Below are positions 37,840-47,215 of a stretch of 64,000 nucleotides of DNA, in pieces. The position numbers were made by a program, and so were the translations under genes. The notes under the pieces were generated by a model. It was given only the letters and a program-made list of their open reading frames with translations. It searched no databases and was not told the origin of the DNA. Source of the stretch: Magnetospirillum sp. SS-4 (GTDB taxonomy: Bacteria > Pseudomonadota > Alphaproteobacteria > Rhodospirillales > Magnetospirillaceae); assembly GCF_902729425.1 (NCBI RefSeq), contig NZ_CACVCH010000043.1:37695-101694 (forward strand), written 5' to 3'. Within the stretch, counting starts at the first letter, position 1, and each line of letters starts with the position of its first letter.

Positions 37840-38646
37840 TTATCTGGCGTCGGGAAAGAACAGCTGTTCCCCGCCGATCTTGAAGCCGGCGATGGCGGCC
37901 TGGCCCTTGGGACCGGTCAGCCAGCGGTGCCAGGCGGCCGCGTCGGCGGCCTTGACCCCGGCGTGACGGGCGGGATTGACCAGGATGCTGCCATAGGGAT
38001 TGAACAGCGTCTTGTCGCCCTCCACCAGGATGGTCAACGCCTGACGGTTCTTGAAGCTGGCCCAGGTGCCGCGATCGGCCAGGGCATGGGCGTTCATGCC
38101 GGCGGCGGTGTTCAGCGTCGGCCCCATGCCCGACCCCAGTTCGCGGTACCAGCCGGCGCCGGCGGCCTTGACGTCCACCCCGGCCGTCTTCCAGATGCGA
38201 AGCTCGCTGCGATGGGTGCCGGAATCGTCGCCGCGCGAGGCGAAGGGCGCCTTGGCGGCGGCGATGCGCCCGAAGGCCTCGGCCACGCCCCGCCCCTTGA
38301 TGCCGGCCGGATCGGCCGCCGGCCCCACCACCACGAAGTCGTTGTACATGACGTCGCGGCGATCGATGCCGAAGCCCTCGGCGACGAACTTGTCCTCGCC
38401 GGCCCGGTCGTGCACCAGCAAGGCGTCGGCGTCGCCGCGCTCGCCCAGCTTCAGCGCCTGACCGGTTCCCACCGCCACCACCCGCACATCGATGCCGGTC
38501 TCGGCCTTGAACAGCGGCAACAGATGGCCGAACAGGCCGGATTGCTCGGTCGACGTGGTGGAGGCCAGGGTGATGAAACGCTCCTGGGCCCAGGCCCCGG
38601 GCGACAGCAGCAGCATCGCCGCGAGCATCATGATCCTTGTCAGCAT
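37840..38646 (-). CDS. tupA: Tungstate ABC transporter substrate-binding protein TupA
   Basis: The 268-residue periplasmic protein has a signal peptide (MMLAAMLLLSPGAWA) and the TupA anion-binding opening ASTTSTEQSGLF. Later blocks include FASRGDDSGTHRSELRIWK and GMGPTLNTAAGM. It should bind tungstate, and perhaps molybdate, with high affinity. It is the last of three genes; its ATG overlaps the ATPase stop by seven bases. Confidence 0.93.
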   Translation of the reverse strand: MLTRIMMLAAMLLLSPGAWAQERFITLASTTSTEQSGLFGHLLPLFKAETGIDVRVVAVGTGQALKLGERGDADALLVHDRAGEDKFVAEGFGIDRRDVMYNDFVVVGPAADPAGIKGRGVAEAFGRIAAAKAPFASRGDDSGTHRSELRIWKTAGVDVKAAGAGWYRELGSGMGPTLNTAAGMNAHALADRGTWASFKNRQALTILVEGDKTLFNPYGSILVNPARHAGVKAADAAAWHRWLTGPKGQAAIAGFKIGGEQLFFPDAR

Positions 38647-39383
38647 ACCAGTTCTCCATCGAGGAAAGCCCGGGCCTGCCCGCTGGCCGGCCCCTTGAAG
38701 AAACGCGCCGCCGGCGAGGCTTCAACCAGCCGGCCATGCGACAGGAACACGACCTCGTCGGCGAGGCGCCGCGCCTGCCCCAGATCGTGGGTGGTCATGA
38801 CGATCTTGGTGCCGGCGACATGGAAGTCCTGGATGGCCAGTTCCACCGCCAGGGTCGAGGCCGGATCGAGCGCCGAGGTGGGCTCGTCCAGGAACAAGAT
38901 GTCGGGCTCCACCACCCAGGCCCGCGCCAGGGCCAGGCGCTGCTGCTCGCCGCCCGACAGCACCCGCGCCGGCCGCCCCGCCAGACCGGCGAGGCCGAAG
39001 CGGTCGAGCGCCTCCAGCGCCACCTCGCGGCGCCGGTGGCGGGGCATTCCCATCAGTCCCAGCACGTAGCGGATATTGTCCAGCGCCGAACGCCGCAGCA
39101 GCACCGGGCGCTGGAACACCATGGCCTGACGCCGGCGCACCACCGCCCCGGGCAGCGGCTGTCCAACGCCGCCATCCCAGCGCAGCCGCCCCTCGGTCGG
39201 CTCCAGCAGGCCATGGCACAGGCGCAGCAGCAGGCTCTTGCCGGCGCCGTTGGGGCCAAGGACGATGGTGCGCGAGCCCGCTTCCAGCCGCAGGCTGACA
39301 CCGCTCAGCAGAGTCCGGCCGCCGACCGCGAAACCGACGCCGTCAAGCTCCAGCGGCAGGATGGAATCCATCTCCGCCGTCAT
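38640..39383 (-). CDS. tupC: Tungstate ABC transporter ATP-binding protein
   Basis: The 247-residue ATPase has Walker A (GPNGAGKS), Q loop (MVFQRPVLLRRS), signature LSGGEQQRLALARA, Walker B (ILFLDEPTSALDP) and switch His (MTTHDLGQ). It overlaps both neighbours (ATGA with the permease gene; seven bases with tupA), so the three are tightly coupled. There is no C-terminal regulatory domain, in keeping with Tup-type ATPases. Confidence 0.92.
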   Translation of the reverse strand: MTAEMDSILPLELDGVGFAVGGRTLLSGVSLRLEAGSRTIVLGPNGAGKSLLLRLCHGLLEPTEGRLRWDGGVGQPLPGAVVRRRQAMVFQRPVLLRRSALDNIRYVLGLMGMPRHRRREVALEALDRFGLAGLAGRPARVLSGGEQQRLALARAWVVEPDILFLDEPTSALDPASTLAVELAIQDFHVAGTKIVMTTHDLGQARRLADEVVFLSHGRLVEASPAARFFKGPASGQARAFLDGELVC

Positions 39384-40084
39384 CCCATCCTCCGCCGCGC
39401 CGCCTGCCCCACCAGGAACACCGCGGCATTCACCGCCGTCACCAGGCCGATCAGGATCAGCCCCAGCCCCAGGGCCAGCGGCAGGTCGCCCTTGCTGGTC
39501 TCCAGGGCGATGGCGGTGGTCATGGTCCGGGTCACCCCGCTGATATTGCCGCCGACGATCATCACCGCGCCGACCTCGGCCGAGGCCCGGCCGAAACCGG
39601 CCAGCACGGCGGTCAGCAGGCTGAAGCGCCCATCCCACAGCAAGGTCATGACCACGTTCGGCCGCGACGCCCCCAGCGAACGCAGCTGTTCGCCGTATTC
39701 CTCCCACAGATCGGCCACCACCTGGCGCGACAGCGCCGCCACGATGGGCAGAACCAGCACGGTCTGGGCCATGACCATGGCTGTGGGGGTGAACAGCAGC
39801 CCCATCTCGCCCAGCGGTCCGGCGCGGGACAGCAGCAGATAGACCGCCAGCCCCACCACCACCGGCGGCAGCCCCATGAAGGCGTTCAGCAGCACCACCA
39901 GGACGCCGCGCCCGGGAAAGGCGGTCAAGGCCAGCACGGCGCCCAACGGCAGCCCGATCACGGCGGCGATCAGCACCGCCGCGCCCGACACCAGCACCGA
40001 CAGCCGCACGATGTCGAGCATCAGCGGATCGAAGGCGGTCACCAGCGCCAGGGCGGTGGACAAGGCTGCGGCAAGATCGTGCAT
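39380..40084 (-). CDS. tupB: Tungstate ABC transporter permease
   Basis: The 234-residue permease has about five to six membrane helices. The coupling segment [26 protein letters not shown] is followed by [30 protein letters not shown], which is typical of TupB. It is the first gene of an unusual B-C-A order. The 160-base gap to rimO holds its promoter and a T-rich, AT-rich patch. No certain ModE-like or TunR-like site was recognised. Confidence 0.92.
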   Translation of the reverse strand: MHDLAAALSTALALVTAFDPLMLDIVRLSVLVSGAAVLIAAVIGLPLGAVLALTAFPGRGVLVVLLNAFMGLPPVVVGLAVYLLLSRAGPLGEMGLLFTPTAMVMAQTVLVLPIVAALSRQVVADLWEEYGEQLRSLGASRPNVVMTLLWDGRFSLLTAVLAGFGRASAEVGAVMIVGGNISGVTRTMTTAIALETSKGDLPLALGLGLILIGLVTAVNAAVFLVGQAARRRMG

Positions 40085-40244
40085 TTTCTCCGCTTTCCGG
40101 CGTTATTGTGCATTTTTTTCCAATATCGCGAAAGAGAAGAATATCCATGCAGAATCTGAGGCAACTCGCCGCCGCGATTTCCTTGCCTTCCCCCCCGGAA
40201 ATCCGCTAAGTCACCGCGATCCTCGACAACATTCCGGAACCCCC

Positions 40245-41597
40245 ATGACCACGCCAAGCCCCAAGGTGGGAATCGTCAGCCTCGGCTGCGCCAAGGCCCT
40301 GGTGGATTCCGAACGCATCCTGACCCGGCTCAGGGCCGAGGGCTACGACATCTCGGGCAGCTATGACGGCGCCGACGTGGTGATCGTCAACACCTGCGGC
40401 TTCCTGGATTCCGCCCGCGCCGAATCGCTGGACGCCATCGGCGAGGCGGTGGCGGAAAACGGCAAGGTGATCGTCACCGGCTGCATGGGCGGCGACGAAA
40501 AGACCATCCGCGCCCTGCACCCGGCGGTGCTGGCGGTGACCGGGCCGCAGCAATATCAGGCGGTGGTCGAGGCGGTGCACAAGGCGGCGCCGCCGCTGCA
40601 CGATCCCAAGCTGTCGCTGGTGCCGCCGGAAGGGCTGCACCTGACCCCGTCCCACTATGCCTATCTGAAGATTTCGGAAGGCTGCAACAATTCCTGCTCG
40701 TTCTGCATCATCCCCGACCTGCGCGGTCCGCTGACCAGCCGCCCCGCCGCCGACATCCTGGGCGAGGCCGAGCGTCTGGCCGAGGCCGGGGTGCGCGAAT
40801 TGCTGGTGATCTCGCAAGACACCAGCGCCTACGGCCTCGACCTCCGCCACGCCGAAAGCCCGTGGCGCGGCCGGCCGGTGCGCGCCCACCTCACCGATCT
40901 GGCCGCCGCCCTGGGCGAACTCGGCATCTGGGTGCGGCTGCACTACGTCTACCCCTACCCCCATGTGGACGAGGTCATCCCGCTGATGGCCGAGGGCAAG
41001 ATCCTTCCCTACCTGGATGTTCCGTTCCAGCACGCCAGCCCCACCGTGCTGAAGGCCATGCGCCGCCCCGCCAACCAGGACAAGGTGCTGAACCGCATCC
41101 GGTCGTGGCGCCGGACCTGCCCCGAACTGGCGATCCGCTCCACCTTCATCGTCGGCTTTCCCGGCGAGACCGAGGAGGATTTCGAGGCGCTGCTGGGCTG
41201 GCTGGAAGAGGCCGAACTGGACCGGGTCGGCTGCTTCAAGTACGAGAACGTCAAGGGCGCCCCCGCCAACGCGCTGGCCGACCACATCGACGAGGACATC
41301 AAGGAGGAGCGCCACCAGCGCTTCCAGGAAGCCGCCCGCCAGATCGCCAACGCCCGCGCCGAGGCCAGGGTGGGAACCCGGATCGAGGTGATCATCGACG
41401 AGGTCGACGAGGAAGGCGCCATCGGCCGCACCAAGGCCGACAGCCCCGAGGTGGACGGCGAGGTCTATCTCAACGGCGAGACCGGGCTGGTTCCCGGCGA
41501 CATCGTCGTGGCCGAGGTCGAGGCGGCCGAGGACTACGACCTGTGGGCCGGTCTGGTCGAGCGCCTTCCCCCTCCCTCCCCCGCGCGGCGGCGGTAG
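40245..41597 (+). CDS. rimO: Ribosomal protein S12 methylthiotransferase RimO
   Basis: RimO is a radical SAM enzyme that adds a methylthio group to Asp88 of ribosomal protein S12. The 450-residue product has the N-terminal UPF0004 domain with cysteines in [21 protein letters not shown] and TGCMGG, the radical SAM motif CNNSCSFC and a C-terminal TRAM domain. The start at 40245 is the family start ([16 protein letters not shown] after nine residues). The last ten residues (PPPSPARRR) derive from a palindromic repeat. Confidence 0.96.
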   Translation: MTTPSPKVGIVSLGCAKALVDSERILTRLRAEGYDISGSYDGADVVIVNTCGFLDSARAESLDAIGEAVAENGKVIVTGCMGGDEKTIRALHPAVLAVTGPQQYQAVVEAVHKAAPPLHDPKLSLVPPEGLHLTPSHYAYLKISEGCNNSCSFCIIPDLRGPLTSRPAADILGEAERLAEAGVRELLVISQDTSAYGLDLRHAESPWRGRPVRAHLTDLAAALGELGIWVRLHYVYPYPHVDEVIPLMAEGKILPYLDVPFQHASPTVLKAMRRPANQDKVLNRIRSWRRTCPELAIRSTFIVGFPGETEEDFEALLGWLEEAELDRVGCFKYENVKGAPANALADHIDEDIKEERHQRFQEAARQIANARAEARVGTRIEVIIDEVDEEGAIGRTKADSPEVDGEVYLNGETGLVPGDIVVAEVEAAEDYDLWAGLVERLPPPSPARRR

Positions 41598-41608
41598 GGG
41601 AGAGGGGG
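41568..41608. repeat. C-rich/G-rich inverted repeat at the rimO 3' end
   Basis: CCCCCTCCCTCCCC and GGGGAGAGGGGG pair across a GC-rich loop. The repeat spans the rimO stop and lies between two convergent genes. It may act as a bidirectional terminator and resembles short intergenic palindromes seen in many alphaproteobacteria. Other copies were not found in this window. Confidence 0.4.
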
Positions 41609-41624
41609 CCGCGTTCCGGTCCCG

Positions 41625-44570
41625 CTACAGCAGGCCGGCCTTGCCCGAACGCCAGCGGGCCCGCTCGGTTTCCAGCATGGCGACGTGCTCGGCCTCCTCG
41701 GCGGCCAGCTCGCGATAGAGCTGCCGCGCCGCCGGTTCCTCGCCGGCATCGTCCTTGCGGCCGCTGAAGAACGCCACCGCCCGGCGCTCGAACTCGATGG
41801 CGGCGGCGAACAGCGTCTCGGGGTCGTCGAAGCGTCCCTCCTGCCCGGCCAGCGTCACCATCCGCTCCAGCGTCGGCCCGGCCGACGGCGGCGTCACATG
41901 ATAGCGGCGCGCCAGCGTCGCCATGTGCTCGTCCTCCATCTCGGCCAGCTTGCCCAGCAGGGCGGCCAGCGCCGGGTCGGCGGCGCTGGCCGCCGCCTGA
42001 CGATAGAAGGCCTTGCCCCCCAGCTCGATCTCGAAGGCGGCGCGGATGGCCTCGATGCCGGCGGGTTCGACCACCCCGGCACGCTCCAGGCGTTCCAGCT
42101 CGCCCCCGCACAGCGGACAGCGTCCATGCGGGAAGGCGAAGCCCTCCGACACCTTGCCGCAGCCGCGGCAGCGCCATTGCAGATCGGAATCGGCGCAGCA
42201 GATATAGGCCTCGTCGCCGTCCACCGGCTGGTGGCACTTGGGACAGGTGGCGCCGCCGGGCTTGAACGACTGGGCGACCTCGGCCGGCACCGGCCAGACA
42301 TTCTTGCCCCGGTCCAGCCAGGCGGCGATGGCCTTGGCGGCCTGGCGCCCGGCCCCCATGGCCAGGATGACGGTGGCGCCGCCGGTGACGATGTCGCCGC
42401 CGGCGAACACGCCGGGCAAATTGGTGCATTGGGTGGCGTCGTCGACGACGATGTTGCCCCACTTGTTCAGCCCCAGCCCGGGGGTGGCCTGCCCGATGAT
42501 GGGATTGGCCTTGGTTCCCAGGGCATAGATGACGGTGTCGCAGTCCAGGTCCACCAATTGCCCGGTGGGAACCGGCTTGCGGCGGCCGCGCTCGTCGGGC
42601 TCACCCAGTTCCATGCGCTCGGCCTTCATGCCGCGCACGTTGCCATCGTCGTCCACCAGGATCTCGGTGGGAGAGTGCAGGAAGTGGAATTCGATTCCCT
42701 CCTCCTTGGCGTGGCGGATTTCCTCGACGCGGGCGGGCGCCTCGGCCTCGGTGCGGCGATAGACGCAGCGGACCAGCGGCGCCCCCAGCCGCCGGGCCAC
42801 CCGCAGGCAATCCATGGCGGTGTTGCCGGCGCCGATGACCACCACGCTCTTGCCCAGGCCGATGGGGGTGTCGAGATAGGGGAAGCGGTCGCCGCCCATC
42901 AGGTTGACGCGGGTCAGGAACTCGTTGGCGGAATAGACCTGGCCGGCGAATTCGCCCGGAATGCCGAGGAAGGCCGGCGCGCCGGCCCCGGCGGCCACGA
43001 ACACGGCGTCATAGCCCATTTCGCCGGTCAGTTGCTCGATGGTGAAGGTCTTGCCGATCACCTTGTTGGTCTGGAACCTGACGCCGATATCCTTCAGCCG
43101 CTGAATCTCGCGGTCGATGATGTCGCGCGGCAGGCGGAAGGCGGGAATGCCGTATTGCAGCACGCCGCCCAGGATGTGCAGGGCCTCGTAGACGGTGACC
43201 TCGGCGCCGAACCGGACCAGGTCGGCGCTGGCGGCCAGGCCGGCCGGCCCCGATCCCACCACCGCCACCCGTCCCAGACGGCGGACGTTCTTGGGCGGCT
43301 CGGCCTTCGACGGCCGGGCCAGATCGCCGACGAAGCGTTCCAGCCGACCGATGGCCACCGGTTCCAGCTTCTTGTTCTTGGCGATGACGCACAAGGCCTC
43401 GCACTGGGTCTCCTGCGGGCAGACGCGGCCGCAGATCGAGGGGAAGATGCTGGATTCGTAGATGGTCTCCAGGGCGGCGTCGACGTCGCGCACCAGGATA
43501 TTGCGGATGAAGCGCGGAATGTCGATGCCGACCGGACAGCCGATCATGCAGGTCGGCTTGTGGCACTGGATGCAGCGCTCGGCCTCGCGGAAAGCGTCGG
43601 CCATGGAATAGCCGAGATTGACCTCCTTGAAGTTGGCGGCCCGCTCCTCGGGATCGCGTTCGGGCATGGGCACCTGATGCGGTTCCAGCGCCGACAGCTT
43701 CTTGTAGGTGCGCTTACCCTCGACCACCAGTTGCTGTTCCAGGCTGCACACATGGGCGAAGTCGGCGTTGGCCTTGCTCTCCTGCTCCTTGAAGCGGCGC
43801 TGGCGGGCGTGAAGCTCCTTGAAATCCACCAGATGGCCGTCAAAATCGGGGCCATCGACGCAGGCGAACTTGACCTCGCCGCCGACGGTGACCCGGCACG
43901 ATCCGCACATGCCGGTGCCATCCACCATGATGGTGTTGAGCGACACCAGGGTCTTGACCCCGAAGGGCCGGGTGGTCTCGACGCAGGCGTTCATCATGGG
44001 CAGCGGGCCGATGGCCACCACCAGATCGGGGCGGTCGCGCTCGCAGATCTCGGCCAGGGCGGTGGTCACCAGCCCCGGACGGCCATAGCTGCCGTCATCG
44101 GTGCAGATCACCAGATCGTCGGCCCAGGCGCTGAACTTCTTTTCCCAGAACACCAGATCGCGGTTGCGGAATCCCATGATGGCGGTGGTGCGGTTTCCCG
44201 CCTCCTTGAAGGCGCGAAGCTGCGGGAACACCGGGGCGACCCCCAGCCCGCCCCCCACCAGGACCACATGGCCGGCCTTGGACACATGCTGCGGCAGGCC
44301 CAGCGGCCCGACGAAATCGAAGAACTGGTCGCCTTCCCGGTAATCGTCGCGCATCTCCTTGGTGGTCTTGCCCAGCGACTGGATCACCATGGTGATGGTG
44401 CCCTTGTCGCGGTCGTAATCGGCCACGGTCAGCGGAATCCGCTCGCCGCCCTCGTACAGGCGCAGCATGACGAAATGCCCCGGCTTGGCCGAACGCGCCA
44501 CGTCGGGAGCGTGAACCTCCCACAGGAAGGTGGTGTCGGAAAATGCCTCGCGACGGATGATGGGATACAT
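41625..44570 (-). CDS. NfnA-NfnB fusion with C-terminal zinc ribbon and rubrerythrin-like domain
   Basis: The 981-residue product joins parts that are usually separate. Residues 1-280 match NfnA/SudB, an FNR-like FAD/NAD(P) subunit (RIPLT, GGGLGVAP) with a [2Fe-2S] set C222, C225, C237. Residues about 300-770 match NfnB/GltD-like, with cysteines C333, C336, C341, C345 and C380, C384, C390, C394, an FAD loop GSGPAG and an NAD(P) loop GAGNTA. A zinc ribbon follows (C776, C779, C801, C804, C818, C821). Residues 840-981 form a ferritin-like diiron domain (ExxH at 879-882 and 959-962). Nfn bifurcates electrons between NADPH, NADH and ferredoxin. The added domain suggests peroxide or oxygen reduction. 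It is divergent from apbE-rnf. Confidence 0.85.
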   Translation of the reverse strand: MYPIIRREAFSDTTFLWEVHAPDVARSAKPGHFVMLRLYEGGERIPLTVADYDRDKGTITMVIQSLGKTTKEMRDDYREGDQFFDFVGPLGLPQHVSKAGHVVLVGGGLGVAPVFPQLRAFKEAGNRTTAIMGFRNRDLVFWEKKFSAWADDLVICTDDGSYGRPGLVTTALAEICERDRPDLVVAIGPLPMMNACVETTRPFGVKTLVSLNTIMVDGTGMCGSCRVTVGGEVKFACVDGPDFDGHLVDFKELHARQRRFKEQESKANADFAHVCSLEQQLVVEGKRTYKKLSALEPHQVPMPERDPEERAANFKEVNLGYSMADAFREAERCIQCHKPTCMIGCPVGIDIPRFIRNILVRDVDAALETIYESSIFPSICGRVCPQETQCEALCVIAKNKKLEPVAIGRLERFVGDLARPSKAEPPKNVRRLGRVAVVGSGPAGLAASADLVRFGAEVTVYEALHILGGVLQYGIPAFRLPRDIIDREIQRLKDIGVRFQTNKVIGKTFTIEQLTGEMGYDAVFVAAGAGAPAFLGIPGEFAGQVYSANEFLTRVNLMGGDRFPYLDTPIGLGKSVVVIGAGNTAMDCLRVARRLGAPLVRCVYRRTEAEAPARVEEIRHAKEEGIEFHFLHSPTEILVDDDGNVRGMKAERMELGEPDERGRRKPVPTGQLVDLDCDTVIYALGTKANPIIGQATPGLGLNKWGNIVVDDATQCTNLPGVFAGGDIVTGGATVILAMGAGRQAAKAIAAWLDRGKNVWPVPAEVAQSFKPGGATCPKCHQPVDGDEAYICCADSDLQWRCRGCGKVSEGFAFPHGRCPLCGGELERLERAGVVEPAGIEAIRAAFEIELGGKAFYRQAAASAADPALAALLGKLAEMEDEHMATLARRYHVTPPSAGPTLERMVTLAGQEGRFDDPETLFAAAIEFERRAVAFFSGRKDDAGEEPAARQLYRELAAEEAEHVAMLETERARWRSGKAGLL

Positions 44571-45084
44571 GGGGACCTCGCCGGGACAGTGGGGCGGGAA
44601 GGGGGACGCCGACAGTCGCATGAACTGATCCGGGCCGCCGCGACGGCCGCCGGGCACGCCCCCATCCACCCCGGTCAAGGACAGGATAGCCGAACTGATA
44701 GTCGGCGCAAAGGAACACTGCGCCCCCTCCAACCCTGCGGATTGCCTCGTCCCGCGCCATGACTGGCATGCCGTCCGGCAAGGCGGTGATTTGCTGCTTA
44801 TTATTTCATCACAAGGCGACTTCGCCTTCCCCGAAATGCCCATTGCTTTTGTGCGGGAATCCCCACCCGTTTTTGCTGGACGCCCCTCCCCATTGAGGTT
44901 GGTTGCGGCGCAGCAACAACACAGCGCATTGAAATATAACAAAATAAAAATAGGCATTGAGATGCGTATTTTGCTTGTCATGGTCGATTGAAGCCGCCAC
45001 CATATGACATGCCGTCGCCCTGGCGTTTTTTTGAGCAACATCAAGTTTCCGACGAGCACGCCTACTAAGGGGAGCCCTGGGGTC
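44571..45084. promoter_or_regulatory. Divergent 514-base control region of nfn-rbr and apbE-rnf
   Basis: No gene is supported here. The first 220 bases are GC-rich. Bases 44790-45060 are AT-rich, with runs such as AAATATAACAAAATAAAAATAG, unlike the surroundings. GTGAT-N17-ATCAC is seen near 44785-44812. I did not find a convincing FNR box, NifA site or sigma-54 promoter. Both promoters must lie here. Confidence 0.55.
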
Positions 45085-46083
45085 ATGACCGTTCGTATGT
45101 CTCGCCGCCGCGCCATTACCGTTCTGGCCGCCGCCGCCGGCCTGCCGCTGCTGGTCAGGGCGGGGGACGCCCAGGCGCGCCTTTACCGCTGGGAGGGAAC
45201 GACGCTGGGGGCGCCGTCCTCCATCCAGCTCTACCATTCGGACGAGACCAAGGCCCGCGCCGCCATCGCCGACGCCCTGGCCGAACTGGCACGGCTGGAG
45301 GCGATGTTCAGCGTCTACCGCGCCGATTCCGTCCTGTCGGCCCTGAACCGCCACGGCCGCCTCGACGGCGCCCCGGCCGAATTCATGGAACTGCTGGGCC
45401 GCGCCAAGGCCCTGGCCGAGGTCAGCGGCGGAGCCTACGATCCCACCATCCAGCCGGTATGGCGGCTTTATCTCGGTCACTTCACCGCCGCCGCCGACGA
45501 CCCGGCCGGCCCATCGGCCGCCGACCTGGCCGCCGCCCTGGCGCTGGTCGACTGGCGCGGCATCGAGATCGACGCCGCCGGGGCGCGGGTGTCGCTGGCC
45601 CGGCCCGGCATGGCGGTGACGCTGAATTCCGGCGCCCAGGGCTACATCACCGACAAGGTGGCGGCGGTGCTCCGCCGCCACGGCTTCGAGAACATGCTGG
45701 TGGACATGGGCGAACCGAGAGCGCTGTCCACCAAGCCGGACGGTTCGGCCTGGCGCATCGGCATCAGCAATCCGGCCGATCCCGGCAAGGCCATCACCGA
45801 AATCGACGTGGTCGACAAGGCGGTTTCGACCTCGGGCGGCTACGGCACCGTGTTCGACGCCGACGGCCGGTTCACCCACCTGATCGACCCGCGCACCGGC
45901 AGGACCGCCCCGGCCATGCTGGGGGTCTCGGTGGTGGCCGAGACCGCCGCCGTCGCCGACGGTCTGTCCACCGCCATGCTGCTGGTGCCCAAGGAACGCC
46001 GCCGCGACGTGCTGCGCGCCGGCGGCGGCCTGTCGGCCATCTACGTCACCCCCGACGGGGTGACCGCGACGGTGACGGCCTGA
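45085..46083 (+). CDS. apbE: FAD:protein FMN transferase ApbE
   Basis: ApbE attaches FMN covalently to Thr or Ser of flavoproteins such as RnfD and RnfG. The 332-residue product has an RRR-containing export signal (MSRRRAITVLAAAAGLPLL). Conserved blocks follow, including TTLGAPSSIQLYH, GGAYDPTIQPVWRL, SGAQGYITDKVAA, VSTSGGYG and THLIDPRTGR. The start at 45085 has AAGGGGAG upstream; a further ATG at 45097 is possible. It leads the rnf operon, which fits maturation of the Rnf flavin sites. Confidence 0.94.
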   Translation: MTVRMSRRRAITVLAAAAGLPLLVRAGDAQARLYRWEGTTLGAPSSIQLYHSDETKARAAIADALAELARLEAMFSVYRADSVLSALNRHGRLDGAPAEFMELLGRAKALAEVSGGAYDPTIQPVWRLYLGHFTAAADDPAGPSAADLAAALALVDWRGIEIDAAGARVSLARPGMAVTLNSGAQGYITDKVAAVLRRHGFENMLVDMGEPRALSTKPDGSAWRIGISNPADPGKAITEIDVVDKAVSTSGGYGTVFDADGRFTHLIDPRTGRTAPAMLGVSVVAETAAVADGLSTAMLLVPKERRRDVLRAGGGLSAIYVTPDGVTATVTA

Positions 46084-46088
46084 CCGCC

Positions 46089-46598
46089 ATGGGCAACCCG
46101 ATCGCCTCGCCCTCCCTGGACATGGACGACAGCGGCCTGATCGAGGGCTTCGCCCGCGTCGTCGCCATCGAGGGCGGCCGTCCGTGGCTGGAGCCGGAGC
46201 AGACCAAGAGCTGCGGCTCGTGCGCCTCGGCGGGATTGTGCAGCGTCGGCAAGGACGCCGTCACCGCCCGCGCCCTGGCGGCCCGCCGCTTTCCGCTGCC
46301 GGCCGGCCTCGGCCTCCGGGTGGGCGAGAGGGTGGTGGTCGGCGTGCGCGACGACACCGTGCTCAAGGGCGCCCTGACCGCCTACGGCATCCCGCTGGCC
46401 GGCATCATGGCGGGCGGCATCGTCGGCCAGGAATGGGGGGGCTCCGACGCCTTGGCCGCCCTCGGGGCGGTGGCCGGCCTGGCCGCCGGCCTGATGCTGT
46501 CGCGCATGGTGGCCGCGTACCTGTCGGCTCGGGGCGCGCTCACGCCCCATTTCCTGCGTCGCGCCGGCGAGCCGCCGGCCAGCGCGAGCTGTCACTGA
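46089..46598 (+). CDS. rseC: RseC/MucC-family (SoxR-reducing) protein
   Basis: The 169-residue product has a cysteine-containing N-terminal domain (CGSCASAGLCSVG), two central membrane helices (YGIPLAGIMAGGIVGQEW and ALAALGAVAGLAAGLMLSRM) and a C-terminal tail ending in SCH. RseC-like proteins reside in rnf/rsx clusters and take part in reducing SoxR in E. coli. It starts five bases after apbE and precedes rnfA. Confidence 0.88.
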   Translation: MGNPIASPSLDMDDSGLIEGFARVVAIEGGRPWLEPEQTKSCGSCASAGLCSVGKDAVTARALAARRFPLPAGLGLRVGERVVVGVRDDTVLKGALTAYGIPLAGIMAGGIVGQEWGGSDALAALGAVAGLAAGLMLSRMVAAYLSARGALTPHFLRRAGEPPASASCH

Positions 46599-46620
46599 GG
46601 GGGAACAGGAATTGCCCGCC

Positions 46621-47202
46621 GTGGAACACTACCTTCTGCTGATCATCAGCGCCGCGCTGGTCAACAACGTCGTTCTGATGCGCTTTCTCGGCCTGTGCTC
46701 GTTCATGGGGGTGACGACCCGGGTCGACACCGCGCTGGGCATGGGGGTCTCGACCACCTTCTGCCTGACCGTCTCGGCCATGCTCAACTGGGGAATCGAA
46801 CGCTTCCTGCTGGAGCCGAACAACCTCGGCTATCTGCGCACCGCCAGCTTCATCCTGATCATCGCGGCGGTGGTGCAGTTCACGGAATCGGTGGTGCGGC
46901 GGGTGTCGCCGGCCATGTTCCAGCTTCTCGGCATCTATCTGCCGCTGATCGCCACCAACTGCGCGGTGCTTGGCGTCAACCTGCTGCTGGTCGAAACCAA
47001 GATGAGCTTCATCGAGAGCGGGCTGTTCGCCCTGGCCTCGTCGCTGGGCTTCACCCTGGTGATGGTGATGTTCGCCGGATTGCGCGAACGGCTGGCGCTC
47101 GCCAACGTGCCGCGCCTGTTCGACGGCCCGCCCATCGGGTTCATCACCGCCGCCCTGCTGTCGCTGGCGTTCATGGGTTTTTCCGGAATGAGCGCGAATT
47201 AG
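46621..47202 (+). CDS. rnfA: Rnf complex subunit RnfA
   Basis: RnfA is one of two related membrane subunits of the Rnf complex, which couples ferredoxin:NAD+ electron flow to ion movement. The protein has six hydrophobic helices and family motifs VNNVVLMRFLGLCSFMGV and NCAVLGVNLL. The conserved cysteines in LGLC and TNC are intact. The GTG at 46621 gives 193 residues, the same as E. coli RsxA, and has an AGGA site nine bases upstream; a TTG at 46612 is the alternative. Confidence 0.96.
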   Translation: MEHYLLLIISAALVNNVVLMRFLGLCSFMGVTTRVDTALGMGVSTTFCLTVSAMLNWGIERFLLEPNNLGYLRTASFILIIAAVVQFTESVVRRVSPAMFQLLGIYLPLIATNCAVLGVNLLLVETKMSFIESGLFALASSLGFTLVMVMFAGLRERLALANVPRLFDGPPIGFITAALLSLAFMGFSGMSAN

Positions 47203-47215
47203 GAGGTCTGCTGTC

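Noticed and set aside
40085..40244. A ModE-like site before tupB
   Set aside because: There are ATAT words and distant TGCAT/ATGCA ends, but no arrangement matching the known molybdate or tungstate regulator boxes.
41685..44762. A 1025-codon open frame on the + strand
   Set aside because: It is the antisense of the Nfn-rubrerythrin fusion, whose sense product has intact cofactor motifs throughout.
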